From Rhizobium leguminosarum bv. viciae USDA 2370 (GTDB lineage: Bacteria > Pseudomonadota > Alphaproteobacteria > Rhizobiales > Rhizobiaceae): 64,000 nucleotides of DNA. The stretch's first letter is position 1. Each line of letters starts with the position of its first letter. Position numbers and translations under genes: made by a program. Below are positions 33,262-41,377 of the stretch, one piece after another. A model generated the notes under the pieces. It made no database searches. It worked only from the letters and a program-made list of their open reading frames with translations, and was not told the origin of the DNA. The DNA is taken from the NCBI RefSeq assembly GCF_002008365.1, contig NZ_MRDL01000046.1, positions 288,035 to 352,034 on the forward strand, given 5' to 3'.

Positions 33262-33511
33262 TGCGCCCTCTTGGGGATCCAGCATGCCCTCGGGCACCCA
33301 CCCATACAGGTTACAAAATGCGCCACGAAAGTAAAGTCGAGTTGACTAAAAAGAAAAAATCTTCACTATGCATAAAGAGTTGAGACTCGGGGAATCCGTC
33401 GGGAACGCGGATCGCCAAAATCATCCGGGCGGGCTTGAGACTGTCAGGGAGACACGTTCAGGGAGACGTACAAAGATACGTCCGGAACAAATAGAATGGG
33501 GAATTTCACCG
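33262..33511. promoter_or_regulatory. Divergent tdm / APC permease control region
   Basis: 250 bp. It contains TAAAAAGAAAAAAT (about 33344) and TTCACTATG (33362-33370), both echoed upstream of mgsA or the XRE-cupin gene, and a direct repeat TCAGGGAGAC at 33444-33453 and 33458-33467. The leader before the permease start is long (about 140 bp beyond the AT-rich patch). Confidence 0.45.
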
Positions 33512-35296
33512 ATGACAGACATTGTGGAGGCCGGGATTGCATCCGGCACCGAAGGTAAGCTTGTACGCGCGCTCGACTGGAAGGGCGCATTCTGGGTGGC
33601 TGCGGGCGTGCCGCCGCTCGTTCTTTTCTCCATCGGCGGCATTGCGGGCACGACGGGCAAGCTCGCCTTCGTCGTCTGGATCATCTCGATGGTGATGGGT
33701 TTCCTGCAATCCTTCACCTATGCCGAGATCGCCGGCATGTTCGCCAATAAGTCCGGCGGCGCTTCGGTCTATGGCGCCACCGCCTGGCTGCGCTATTCGA
33801 AATTCATCGCGCCACTGTCGGTCTGGTGCAACTGGTTTGCCTGGTCGCCGGTGCTGTCGCTCGGCTGCGCCATCGCCGCCGGTTACATCCTCAACGCATT
33901 CTACCCGATTCCAGCGGCGGATTCGCAGATGGTCCTCGATTGGATCTCCGCGCATGCCGCTTCCGTCACGGCCGATAGCCCCCGCGTCGCCGAATATATT
34001 GCAGCCCATGCAGGTACCACCCCGGATGACGCCGTCAAGGCATTGCTCGGCACCGACGGCGTCGCTGCCCTGACGCCAGCGATCCGCAGCTGGTCGCTCT
34101 TCAGCTTCAGCATTCCCTTCCTTGCCACCGCCAATATCAACGCCACCTTCTTCATCGGCGGCATCCTGATGCTGATCATCTTCGCGATTCAGCATCGCGG
34201 CATTTCGGAAACGGCAAGCGTGCAGAAGTGGCTGGCAATCATCGTGTTGGTGCCGCTGCTCATCATCGGCCTCTATCCGATCGTCAGCGGCCAGATCCTT
34301 GCCACCAACGTCACCGGTCTCGTGCCGCCGACGGCCGCCTATGCCGCTGTCGACGGCACCTGGAGCAACGGCGGCTGGACGCTCTTCCTCGGCGGCCTCT
34401 ATATCGCCGCCTGGTCGACCTACGGCTTCGAGACGGCGGTCTGCTACACCCGCGAACTCAAGAACCCGAAGACCGACACCTTCAAGGCGATCTTCTATTC
34501 CGGCCTTGCCTGCTGCCTGTTCTTCTTCCTGGTGCCGTTCGCCTTCCAGGGCGTTCTCGGCCATGCAGGCATGCTGGCCCCCGGCATCGTCGATGGCACG
34601 GGTGTTGCCGAAGCGCTCGGCGGCCTCATCGGCGCCGGCCGCGTCGTCACCCAGTTGCTCGTCGTATTGATGATCATGGCACTCTTCCTTGCCATCATGA
34701 CGGCGATGGCCGGCTCCTCGCGCACGCTCTACCAGGGCTCGAAGGACGGCTGGCTGCCGAAATATCTCGACCACGTCAACGAACACGGCGCCCCGACGCG
34801 GGCGATGTGGACCGATTTCGCCTTCAATCTCTTCCTGCTGGCGATCGCCTCGGATGTCGGTGGCTATTTCTTCGTGCTCGCCGTCTCCAATGTCGGCTAC
34901 ATCATCTTCAACTTCCTGAACCTCAATTCCGGCTGGATCCACCGGATGGATTCCGGTCATATCGAACGCCCCTGGAAGGCGCCGACCTGGCTGATCGGCC
35001 TCAACACCGTGCTGGCCTTCGTCAACGCGCTGTTTCTCGGCGCCGGTGCCAAGGTCTGGGGTTATTCCAATGCGCTCTGGGTCGGCTTCATCTTCGCCGC
35101 CCTGATCCTGCCGGTCTTCGCCTATCGCCACTATGTGCGCGACGGCGGCAAATTCCCAGCCGGCGCGATGGAGGATCTCGGCCTCGTCGGCCAGGATCTC
35201 GGCGTCAAGAAAGCCGGCATCCTGCCTTACCTCGCACTCGCCGGCGGCCTGGCGATCGTCCTGATCGCCAACGTGATCTTCCAGCTTCCGGCCTAG
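33512..35296 (+). CDS. APC-superfamily permease, candidate methylated-amine transporter
   Basis: 594 residues with about 12-14 predicted membrane helices and the APC signature near the N-terminus (AAGVPPLVLFSIGGIAGTTG, SFTYAEIAGMFANKSGGASV). A large extracytoplasmic insertion (about 150-200) is unusual. Amino-acid/polyamine/organocation permeases exchange or symport amines and amino acids. Head-to-head with tdm, it is the only transporter gene in the methylamine island and there is no TmoXWV-type TMAO ABC importer in the window; a role in TMA, TMAO or related amine uptake is inferred. A strong terminator follows. Confidence 0.75.
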   Translation: MTDIVEAGIASGTEGKLVRALDWKGAFWVAAGVPPLVLFSIGGIAGTTGKLAFVVWIISMVMGFLQSFTYAEIAGMFANKSGGASVYGATAWLRYSKFIAPLSVWCNWFAWSPVLSLGCAIAAGYILNAFYPIPAADSQMVLDWISAHAASVTADSPRVAEYIAAHAGTTPDDAVKALLGTDGVAALTPAIRSWSLFSFSIPFLATANINATFFIGGILMLIIFAIQHRGISETASVQKWLAIIVLVPLLIIGLYPIVSGQILATNVTGLVPPTAAYAAVDGTWSNGGWTLFLGGLYIAAWSTYGFETAVCYTRELKNPKTDTFKAIFYSGLACCLFFFLVPFAFQGVLGHAGMLAPGIVDGTGVAEALGGLIGAGRVVTQLLVVLMIMALFLAIMTAMAGSSRTLYQGSKDGWLPKYLDHVNEHGAPTRAMWTDFAFNLFLLAIASDVGGYFFVLAVSNVGYIIFNFLNLNSGWIHRMDSGHIERPWKAPTWLIGLNTVLAFVNALFLGAGAKVWGYSNALWVGFIFAALILPVFAYRHYVRDGGKFPAGAMEDLGLVGQDLGVKKAGILPYLALAGGLAIVLIANVIFQLPA

Positions 35297-35321
35297 AATC
35301 GCCTCCCAAGCACAAAGGCCG

Positions 35322-35352
35322 AAAAGCCGCCATGGAAACATGGCGGCTTTTT
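35322..35352 (+). terminator. Rho-independent terminator after the APC permease
   Basis: AAAAGCCGCCATG, loop GAAA, CATGGCGGCTTTTT: a 13-bp stem with flanking A and T runs, active in both directions in principle. Confidence 0.88.
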
Positions 35353-35369
35353 CATGGACGGTCGTGGCG

Positions 35370-35516
35370 TCAGGCGGCCGAAGCCCTGGCGGCCTTGATG
35401 GCGGCCGCGTCGACATAGAGGCCGAAGCCGACAGCGATGCGATTCCAGCCATTGATGATGTTGATCATCACGGTGAGCTTAACCTGCTCCTCCTCCATGA
35501 ACTGGGTGCGGAAATT
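35370..35516 (-). pseudogene. C-terminal remnant of a carboxymuconolactone decarboxylase/AhpD-like gene
   Basis: On the minus strand the last 48 codons read ...FMEEEQVKLTVMINIINGWN then RIAVGFGLYVDAAAIKAARA and a stop. The INGWNRIAVGFG-type ending is typical of the AhpD/CMD family (usually 150-180 residues). No in-frame start or catalytic CxxC part is present; the upstream sequence no longer codes and runs into the AraC gene promoter. Confidence 0.7.
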
Positions 35517-35598
35517 TTTCGGTCCACGACTCCAGCGGCAGGCAAGATTGTCATGGAAATTGCTTGAAGGCGGGAACGGTCTGTAGGAAGACTATCGA

Positions 35599-36429
35599 AT
35601 GGTGCGGATGAAGCAGGATGCGGGACGCATTCGAATCTGGCGCAACGACGCGTTAGCCGGAGTTGAATTGCTGCGCGCGTCGGGAACGCAGCATCACTTT
35701 CCGAAGCACTTCCACGACGCTTACGCAATCCATCTCCACGAACGCGGCACAATGGCGTTCCAATATGGTCAGCCTCAGGTGGCCCTGAAACCAGGCAACA
35801 TCAATGTCCTTGCGCCCGGCGTCGTTCACATGTGCCTGCCGGCCGAAGAACAGGCGTTGAACTACCGCTGCCTGTTCGTTTCGCCTGCGTTTTTGCAGTA
35901 CGCGGTGCTCGACCCGGGGGCGACGCGCCTAGCGCTGTTCGAGCGGTTGTTATGCCTTGGAGACCTCGAGCTTTTCCAAAGCCTTGGCAATGCGCATCGA
36001 TATCTCGAAACTGACGATGACGCTTTTGAAGCCGAGACGCTGCTGACGAGCGGGCTCGCGGCGCTGGCCACTTACTCCGGGCAGCAGCCGCACGCAAGGA
36101 TCGAAGCAGGCAGCGAGCCGCGGCACGTCACGACCATTCGCGAATTTCTGGACGCCAACTACGACAGGCGTATCGCCCTTGCCGATCTTGCCCGGCTGGT
36201 CAGGCTCAATCCCGTGTATCTCGTCCGATCCTTCCGCTCGTCTGTCGGGCTGCCGCCGCATGCCTATCAGAGGCAATTGCGACTGAGCCGGGCGCGGCAG
36301 TTGCTTCGGTTGGGCACGCCGCCGGCCGAAGTAGCCGAGATGGTCGGCTTCGCCGATCAGAGCCATCTCTCCCGCCTGTTCAAACAGACGACGGGCGTGA
36401 CGCCCGCCGATTATGCGAAAGGTTTATAG
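35599..36429 (+). CDS. AraC-family transcriptional regulator with cupin-type sensor
   Basis: 276 residues. N-terminal AraC_binding cupin (about 10-100; HFPKHFHDAYAIHLHERGTM, LAPGVVHMCLPAEE) and C-terminal double HTH (about 175-276; ALADLARLVRLNPVYLVRSF, EVAEMVGFADQSHLSRLFKQ). Followed 115 bp later by a LysE-type exporter on the same strand; AraC-LysE pairs often form an amino-acid-responsive export unit, so it probably controls that gene (inference). It starts right beside a gene remnant, which suggests the pair was inserted by recombination. Confidence 0.85.
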   Translation: MVRMKQDAGRIRIWRNDALAGVELLRASGTQHHFPKHFHDAYAIHLHERGTMAFQYGQPQVALKPGNINVLAPGVVHMCLPAEEQALNYRCLFVSPAFLQYAVLDPGATRLALFERLLCLGDLELFQSLGNAHRYLETDDDAFEAETLLTSGLAALATYSGQQPHARIEAGSEPRHVTTIREFLDANYDRRIALADLARLVRLNPVYLVRSFRSSVGLPPHAYQRQLRLSRARQLLRLGTPPAEVAEMVGFADQSHLSRLFKQTTGVTPADYAKGL

Positions 36430-36544
36430 CGTTCAAGACAGCAGGGTTTGCTTATGTGAATACTGTCTACTCTTGCGGTGACGACGGCTGGCTCCGGCGA
36501 TGCGCCCGCAAGGCGATCGGGAAAACAGGAGCGGGGCGATTATC

Positions 36545-37192
36545 ATGCCAACCCTCGGCAATATCTGGTTGTTTATCGGCGCTTCCTTGGCCCTGCTTCT
36601 GATTCCCGGGCCGGCGGTTCTCTACATCTTTGCCCGCTCGGTCGAGCAGGGCCGCCTCGCCGGCTTTGTTTCGATTCTCGGCATCCATGCCGCGACGCTG
36701 GTACATGTCATCGTCGCGGCGTTGGGCTTATCGGCAGTCCTGGCTTCATCGGCTCTGGCGTTCAGCGCGGTCAAGTATGCAGGCGCTGCCTATCTGATTT
36801 GGCTTGGGCTCAAGAAGATTTTCGGCCGAAGCGAGATTCCCGGCACCGAGACCGGCTTGAAGGCGTTCGGGCACGCGCGCCTTCTCCGCGACGGGTTCGT
36901 CGTCAATCTCTTCAATCCCAAGACCGCGCTCTTCTTTCTTGCCTTCCTGCCCCAGTTCGTCGAGGTGGACCGGGGTCACGCAGCGATGCAGATCGCGTTC
37001 CTGGGTCTGATCTACACCTGTCTCGGCATCATAACTGACGGCAGCTACGCATTCGCGGCCGGCACTGCGGGCGACTGGTTGAGGCGCAATCGCCGCTATC
37101 TCACAGCCGAACGCTATGTCAGCGGGGCCTTGCTGATCGGCCTCGGGTTGACGGCCGCTTTTGCAGGAAACCGAGGCAGCAGTCAGTCGTGA
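36545..37192 (+). CDS. LysE/RhtB-family amino-acid exporter
   Basis: 215 residues, six predicted helices, family motif near the N-terminus (ALLLIPGPAVLYIFARSVEQ) and the conserved LLRDGFVVNLFNPKTALFFL segment. RhtB-type proteins export amino acids or homoserine lactone-like compounds across the inner membrane. SD AGGAGC, ATG 36545. The substrate cannot be told from sequence. Confidence 0.88.
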   Translation: MPTLGNIWLFIGASLALLLIPGPAVLYIFARSVEQGRLAGFVSILGIHAATLVHVIVAALGLSAVLASSALAFSAVKYAGAAYLIWLGLKKIFGRSEIPGTETGLKAFGHARLLRDGFVVNLFNPKTALFFLAFLPQFVEVDRGHAAMQIAFLGLIYTCLGIITDGSYAFAAGTAGDWLRRNRRYLTAERYVSGALLIGLGLTAAFAGNRGSSQS

Positions 37193-37232
37193 CGCGAGCC
37201 GGCGCCGGTCGATCATCCTGAACCTGGGACAT

Positions 37233-37261
37233 CCTGTCCGCTTCGGCGAGAAGCGGACAGG
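37233..37261. terminator. Bidirectional hairpin between convergent LysE and aldo/keto reductase genes
   Basis: Perfect 12-bp arms CCTGTCCGCTTC / GAAGCGGACAGG around a 5-base loop, midway between the two convergent genes. Confidence 0.7.
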
Positions 37262-37289
37262 GTTCGTTCAATCAGAGCTGAAGGAAGGT

Positions 37290-38321
37290 TCAGCGGCCGC
37301 CTTCGATCTTGCGGTGGCGCTGGTTGATGCCGCCCTTGCCGTAGGGGTAGTCGAGTGGCTGAGGCGCGCTCACCTCATTGAGCCTCGCCATGTCGTCGTC
37401 GGAGAGCTTGAGTTTCATGGCGCCGAGATTGTCGGCGAGCTGTTCCGGCGTGCGGGCGCCGAGGATGACTGAGGTGATCGCCGGCTGCGCCGCCGTCCAG
37501 GCGAGCGCTACCTGCGCCATGCTGCCGCCATGCGCCTTGGCGATTTCCTCGACGACGCCGATGATCGCCCAGGTTCGCTCCAGCGCATTGCGCGGCGCAT
37601 AGGATTCACCGCCGCGATTGGGGTTTTCACCGAGGCGGGTGGCGCCCGTCGGCATCTCGTCGCGCTTGTATTTGCCGGTCAGCCAGCCGCCGCCGAGCGG
37701 CGACCATGGCAACAGGCCCATGCCGGCATCCTGGCAGGCTGCGACGATCTCGAGCTCGATGTCGCGCACCAGCAGGTTATATTGCGGCTGCAGCGTCACC
37801 GGGCGGGTATAACCCCGCGCCTTGGCGATCTCCGAGGCCTTGGCGATGTGCCAGCCGACATAATTGGAAAAGCCGTAATAGCCGATCTTGCCGGAGGAAA
37901 CCGCATCGTCGAGGAAGCGGAGCGTCTCTTCGATCGGCGTCAGCGCATCCCAGGCATGCATCTGGTAGAGGTCGATCTGCTCGAGGCCGAGGCGGCGGAG
38001 CGAATCGTCGAGCGCCTGGCCGAGATGCCGGCGCGACAAGCCGATATCGTTGGGTCCGTTGCCCATCGGAAAGCGCCCCTTGGTGGCGACGATCGCCTGG
38101 CGGGCCTCGGTCGGGCGCGCCTTCAGCCAGCCTCCGATGATCTCTTCCGATTTGCCGGCGCTGTAGACATCGGCGGTATCGATGAAATTGCCGCCCCAGG
38201 CGAAATAATCGTCGAGCAGCTTGTGCGAGGCGGCCTCGTCGGCCTCCGCGCCGAAGGTCATGGTGCCGAGGCAATAGGCGGTGACGACGGTCCCGCTGGG
38301 ACCGAGCTTGCGATAGTCCAT
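37290..38321 (-). CDS. Aldo/keto reductase
   Basis: 343 residues, AKR TIM barrel. Catalytic Asp and Tyr in the block NFIDTADVYSAGKSEEIIGG, catalytic Lys in AIVATKGRFPMG, and His in IDLYQMHAWDALTPIEETL; cofactor-binding GARTPEQLADNL near the C-terminus. NADPH-dependent reduction of an aldehyde, ketone or sugar; the substrate is unknown. ATG 38321 follows a very strong SD (AGGAGGA), so a longer in-frame extension is rejected. Confidence 0.88.
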   Translation of the reverse strand: MDYRKLGPSGTVVTAYCLGTMTFGAEADEAASHKLLDDYFAWGGNFIDTADVYSAGKSEEIIGGWLKARPTEARQAIVATKGRFPMGNGPNDIGLSRRHLGQALDDSLRRLGLEQIDLYQMHAWDALTPIEETLRFLDDAVSSGKIGYYGFSNYVGWHIAKASEIAKARGYTRPVTLQPQYNLLVRDIELEIVAACQDAGMGLLPWSPLGGGWLTGKYKRDEMPTGATRLGENPNRGGESYAPRNALERTWAIIGVVEEIAKAHGGSMAQVALAWTAAQPAITSVILGARTPEQLADNLGAMKLKLSDDDMARLNEVSAPQPLDYPYGKGGINQRHRKIEGGR

Positions 38322-38542
38322 TTCTTCCTCCTCATGCGGATACCCGCAGCCGACACGCAAACGGTCGGGGTAGAAGCCGGGGCTCCTGCAATCAATGACA
38401 ATATTGTGCTTGAGGCGGCCGCTTGCCGCCGGATGACGTATAGCGCCCCAGGCTGGGAGCACAGGGGCCGGGGGGAGCATAACCAATCCCGCCCGCGCGA
38501 CAAGTGAGAAAAAAATATTCCTGCCGTCGCGGCCGGCGAGGA

Positions 38543-39811
38543 TCACGGATTTTGCGAAAACGAGCCGGCGATCAGATCGGCTGCGGCGACGCCGGTCTCG
38601 TAGGCGCCGTGCGCCGTCGAATAACGCGACTTCGAACAGGCCTCGCCGGCAAAGAAGATCCGCTCGTCATGCGGCGCGGCGAGACGGCCGCGCAGATCGG
38701 AGGCGCCGGGTTCGGCATAGGAATAGGAGCCGCCGATATGGGGCGCTGCGGCCCAGGCCGACATTGCCGCCACCGACAGCTCCTTGCGGATATCCGCGCC
38801 AAAATGTGCCGCCAGTTCATCTCCGGCGAAGGAGAAGGCGGCCTCTCTGCCTTGCCCCTCCAGATCATGCGCGAGGTCACCGGCGAAATAGGCCTCGACG
38901 ACGGGCGCGCCGAACGGCCGGAGCTGATAGGTGCCGGTTGCGCCGCGACCGGTGGAGCCGAGCATATGCGTATCCGCCGGCAGCGCCTGCTGATTTGCGA
39001 GCCTCAGGAAGAGCTTGTCGGCGAGCCCTAGGGGCAAACGGGCTGCGGCCTCGATCTTCTCCGGCAAAGGCGGGTCGAAGGCGATCTTGCCGGCGGCAAG
39101 CACATTCGTTGAAACGGTCACCACCACCGCGCGGGCACTCAGCACACCCTGGCTCGTCTCGATGCCGATGCGGCCGGCATGACGATGGTCGATGCGCGTC
39201 ACCGCGGTGCCGAGCTTTGCCCGAACCGGCTTGCCGTAAAGCGAGACCAGCGTTCCATAGCCCTCGCGTACCCGCCAGTCAGGGCCGGGGCCGGGATCGT
39301 ATCTGTTGTAATCGACGACCGACGACCGCTCCAGTTCGGCACCGGTGATATAGGTGCCGATCGCCCGGATCTGGCCATTCCAGGGGTTGCCGGGCTCGAG
39401 CATTTCGGCCATGGCTGCGTCATTCCCCTCATGGCTCTCGAGGCGCTCGAAATAGGCGCCGATCGCATTCCTTGCGGCATGCGCCTCCGCGCCATCCCGC
39501 TGAAGCCGCCGTCCGCCATCGTTCCAGGGTGCCGGCGTACGGTCGACCGTCAGTCCGACCTCGCCGGCGATCGCAGTCCAGGCATTGGTCCGCGCGCCAT
39601 GCAGCCAGCCGCAGCCGAGATCGAGCGCGACATCGGCGTCAGGCAGTCCGACCGTCCAGGCGCGCCCGCCGAGACGATCGCCGGCTTCAAGCAGGAGGAT
39701 GGAAAGATCCGGGCGGATTGCCTGCAGGCGACGGGCGGCGGCGATGCCGGCGGCACCGGCGCCGATGATGACGACATCCTCTTCGGCGCCCTTGCTGTTG
39801 TCACCCGGCAT
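38543..39811 (-). CDS. Flavin monoamine oxidase family protein
   Basis: 422 residues. N-terminal FAD site VVIIGAGAAGIAAARRLQAI, LLLEAGDRLGGRAWT (about 45-60), and C-terminal FAD-binding block RIFFAGEACSKSRYSTAHGA. It belongs to the MAO/polyamine oxidase superfamily (no signal peptide). The substrate is likely an amine or amino acid. SD AAGGAAA. 66 bp after the MarR regulator, same strand, so the two may be co-transcribed. Confidence 0.85.
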   Translation of the reverse strand: MPGDNSKGAEEDVVIIGAGAAGIAAARRLQAIRPDLSILLLEAGDRLGGRAWTVGLPDADVALDLGCGWLHGARTNAWTAIAGEVGLTVDRTPAPWNDGGRRLQRDGAEAHAARNAIGAYFERLESHEGNDAAMAEMLEPGNPWNGQIRAIGTYITGAELERSSVVDYNRYDPGPGPDWRVREGYGTLVSLYGKPVRAKLGTAVTRIDHRHAGRIGIETSQGVLSARAVVVTVSTNVLAAGKIAFDPPLPEKIEAAARLPLGLADKLFLRLANQQALPADTHMLGSTGRGATGTYQLRPFGAPVVEAYFAGDLAHDLEGQGREAAFSFAGDELAAHFGADIRKELSVAAMSAWAAAPHIGGSYSYAEPGASDLRGRLAAPHDERIFFAGEACSKSRYSTAHGAYETGVAAADLIAGSFSQNP

Positions 39812-39877
39812 GAATTTTCCTTCGGTCGTGCGACGGTTAAGTGGAAAGGGTCGTCGTCTCAAGCCAGCCCCGCTTCG

Positions 39878-40300
39878 CTATTGCAGCTGCTCCAGCAGCC
39901 GCCGGAGTGCTGTCCGCAAATCGTCCATCTGCTGCTGGCTGGTCAAGGCAGCCCAGCTTTCATCGACGCTCCGGCCCGCCGCCATCGCTATCGGCCTGAC
40001 CCCCTGGCCTTTTTCCGTCAGAAACACCAGCCGGCCGCGCCGATCGTTCGGATCTGGCCGGCGCTCGACATAACCCAGGCGCTCGAGTTCTTCGACAGCC
40101 TGCGTCATCGTCTGCTTACGCACACGGGCGAGCTTGGTCAGCTCGCTGACCTGGATGCCCTCGGGCCGCGCGAAAGTGAAAACGTTGGCATGCGGTGGGC
40201 GGATATCGCCGTAGCCTGCCTCATCGAGTGCCGCTTCGACGGCCTGCGTCCAATGCTGATGGACCAGACGCAACAACAGGCCAAGGGAAGAAGACGACAT
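39878..40300 (-). CDS. MarR-family transcriptional regulator
   Basis: 140 residues with winged helix: VSELTKLARVRKQTMTQAVE (recognition region, about 50-70) and the wing DRRGRLVFLTEKG. Divergent from the haloalkane dehalogenase gene; the 90-bp gap contains a perfect palindrome (40317-40340) and a degenerate second copy, so it very likely represses both itself and that gene. ATG 40300 agrees with the domain start; longer starts would remove the operator from the leader. Confidence 0.87.
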   Translation of the reverse strand: MSSSSLGLLLRLVHQHWTQAVEAALDEAGYGDIRPPHANVFTFARPEGIQVSELTKLARVRKQTMTQAVEELERLGYVERRPDPNDRRGRLVFLTEKGQGVRPIAMAAGRSVDESWAALTSQQQMDDLRTALRRLLEQLQ

Positions 40301-40316
40301 GAAACCCCGCGCAACA

Positions 40317-40368
40317 ATATAGACAGGTAACTGTCTATATGATAAATGGACAGTCGCCTGCCTATATA
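40317..40368. promoter_or_regulatory. MarR operator pair
   Basis: Perfect inverted repeat ATATAGACAG-GTAA-CTGTCTATAT (40317-40340), followed by a related imperfect copy at about 40343-40368 (GGACAG-TCGC-CTGCCTATAT). Both lie between the divergent marR and dehalogenase starts. Confidence 0.75.
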
Positions 40369-40390
40369 GCACGAAAGCGCGGAGCTCCAT

Positions 40391-41281
40391 ATGCCGACCA
40401 TCGATATTCTCACCTCGTTCATCTCCTACGAGGAACTGGGGGAGGGCGACCCGATCGTCTTCCTGCACGGCAATCCCACCTCATCGCATCTCTGGCGGAA
40501 CATCATGCCCGTTATCGGGCCCGGCCGCTGCCTGGCGCCCGATCTCATCGGCATGGGACGATCCGGCAAACCCGATATCGGCTATCGCTATGGCGATCAC
40601 ATCGCCTATCTCGACGCCTGGTTCGATGCGCTTGACCTCGACGACGTCGTGCTCGTCGGCCACGACTGGGGCGGCGCGCTGGCATTCGACTGGGCTTCAC
40701 GCCACGCCGAACGGGTGCGCGGCATCGCCTTCATGGAAACCATCCTGCGGCCGATGAGCTGGGAGGATCTGCCAGGCGGCGGAAAAGCGCGTTATGAACT
40801 GTTGCGGGGTACGGGAACCGGCGAGGCCAAGGTCCTCGACGAAAATTTCTTCATCGAACAGGCCTTGCGCGCGACCACGCTGAAAGGGCTCAGCGATGCC
40901 GATTGGGACGTCTACCGCGCCCCCTATCCGGACCGCGACAGCCGGCGCCCGCTGCTGGAATGGCCGCGCGCCATGCCGATCAACGGCGAGCCGGCCGATG
41001 TCGTCGCCAGGATCGAGAGTTATGACCGCTGGCTTTCCGCCAGTCCTCAAACTCCCAAGCTGCTGCTGACCTTCGACGGGCCTGCCGAAACGCTGTTGAT
41101 CGGTAGCGAGATGATTTCGTGGTGCCGCGACACCATCGCCGGCCTGGAAATCAGGGGCTGCGGGCCAGCGCGCCACATTGCCCCCGAGGACCAGCCCGAG
41201 GCGATTGCCGCCGAAATCAAAAGCTGGATCGATCGGAATGGGCTCAGAACAGCACAGCGGAAGGTGGCGTCTCAGGCATAA
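40391..41281 (+). CDS. Haloalkane dehalogenase (alpha/beta hydrolase, HLD-II type)
   Basis: 296 residues. The full catalytic set of a subfamily-II dehalogenase is visible: halide-binding Asn28 (HGNPTSS), nucleophile Asp92 with halide-binding Trp93 (VGHDWGGAL), catalytic acid Glu116 (IAFMETILRP) and base His262 (ARHIAPEDQP). It should hydrolyse haloalkanes to alcohol and halide. No signal peptide; cytosolic. Divergent from a MarR regulator with a clear operator. An ordinary epoxide hydrolase is less likely because of Asn28-Trp93. Confidence 0.85.
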   Translation: MPTIDILTSFISYEELGEGDPIVFLHGNPTSSHLWRNIMPVIGPGRCLAPDLIGMGRSGKPDIGYRYGDHIAYLDAWFDALDLDDVVLVGHDWGGALAFDWASRHAERVRGIAFMETILRPMSWEDLPGGGKARYELLRGTGTGEAKVLDENFFIEQALRATTLKGLSDADWDVYRAPYPDRDSRRPLLEWPRAMPINGEPADVVARIESYDRWLSASPQTPKLLLTFDGPAETLLIGSEMISWCRDTIAGLEIRGCGPARHIAPEDQPEAIAAEIKSWIDRNGLRTAQRKVASQA

Positions 41282-41377
41282 AAATCAGCGTCTGCGTCAC
41301 AGTGAATGCGACATGACAGACTGTTGCAATGTTGAGCCGGTTCATGGGTGGGATCAATCAGCCACTGTGAAGGTCCA

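Noticed and set aside
33506..35452. 648-codon open frame antisense to the APC permease
   Set aside because: Very acidic, repeat-like composition (EDDVADIGDGEHEE types) and no domain; it mirrors the hydrophobic permease on the other strand.
35340..35567. 75-codon plus-strand frame after the permease
   Set aside because: It starts inside the terminator stem and is antisense to the CMD remnant.
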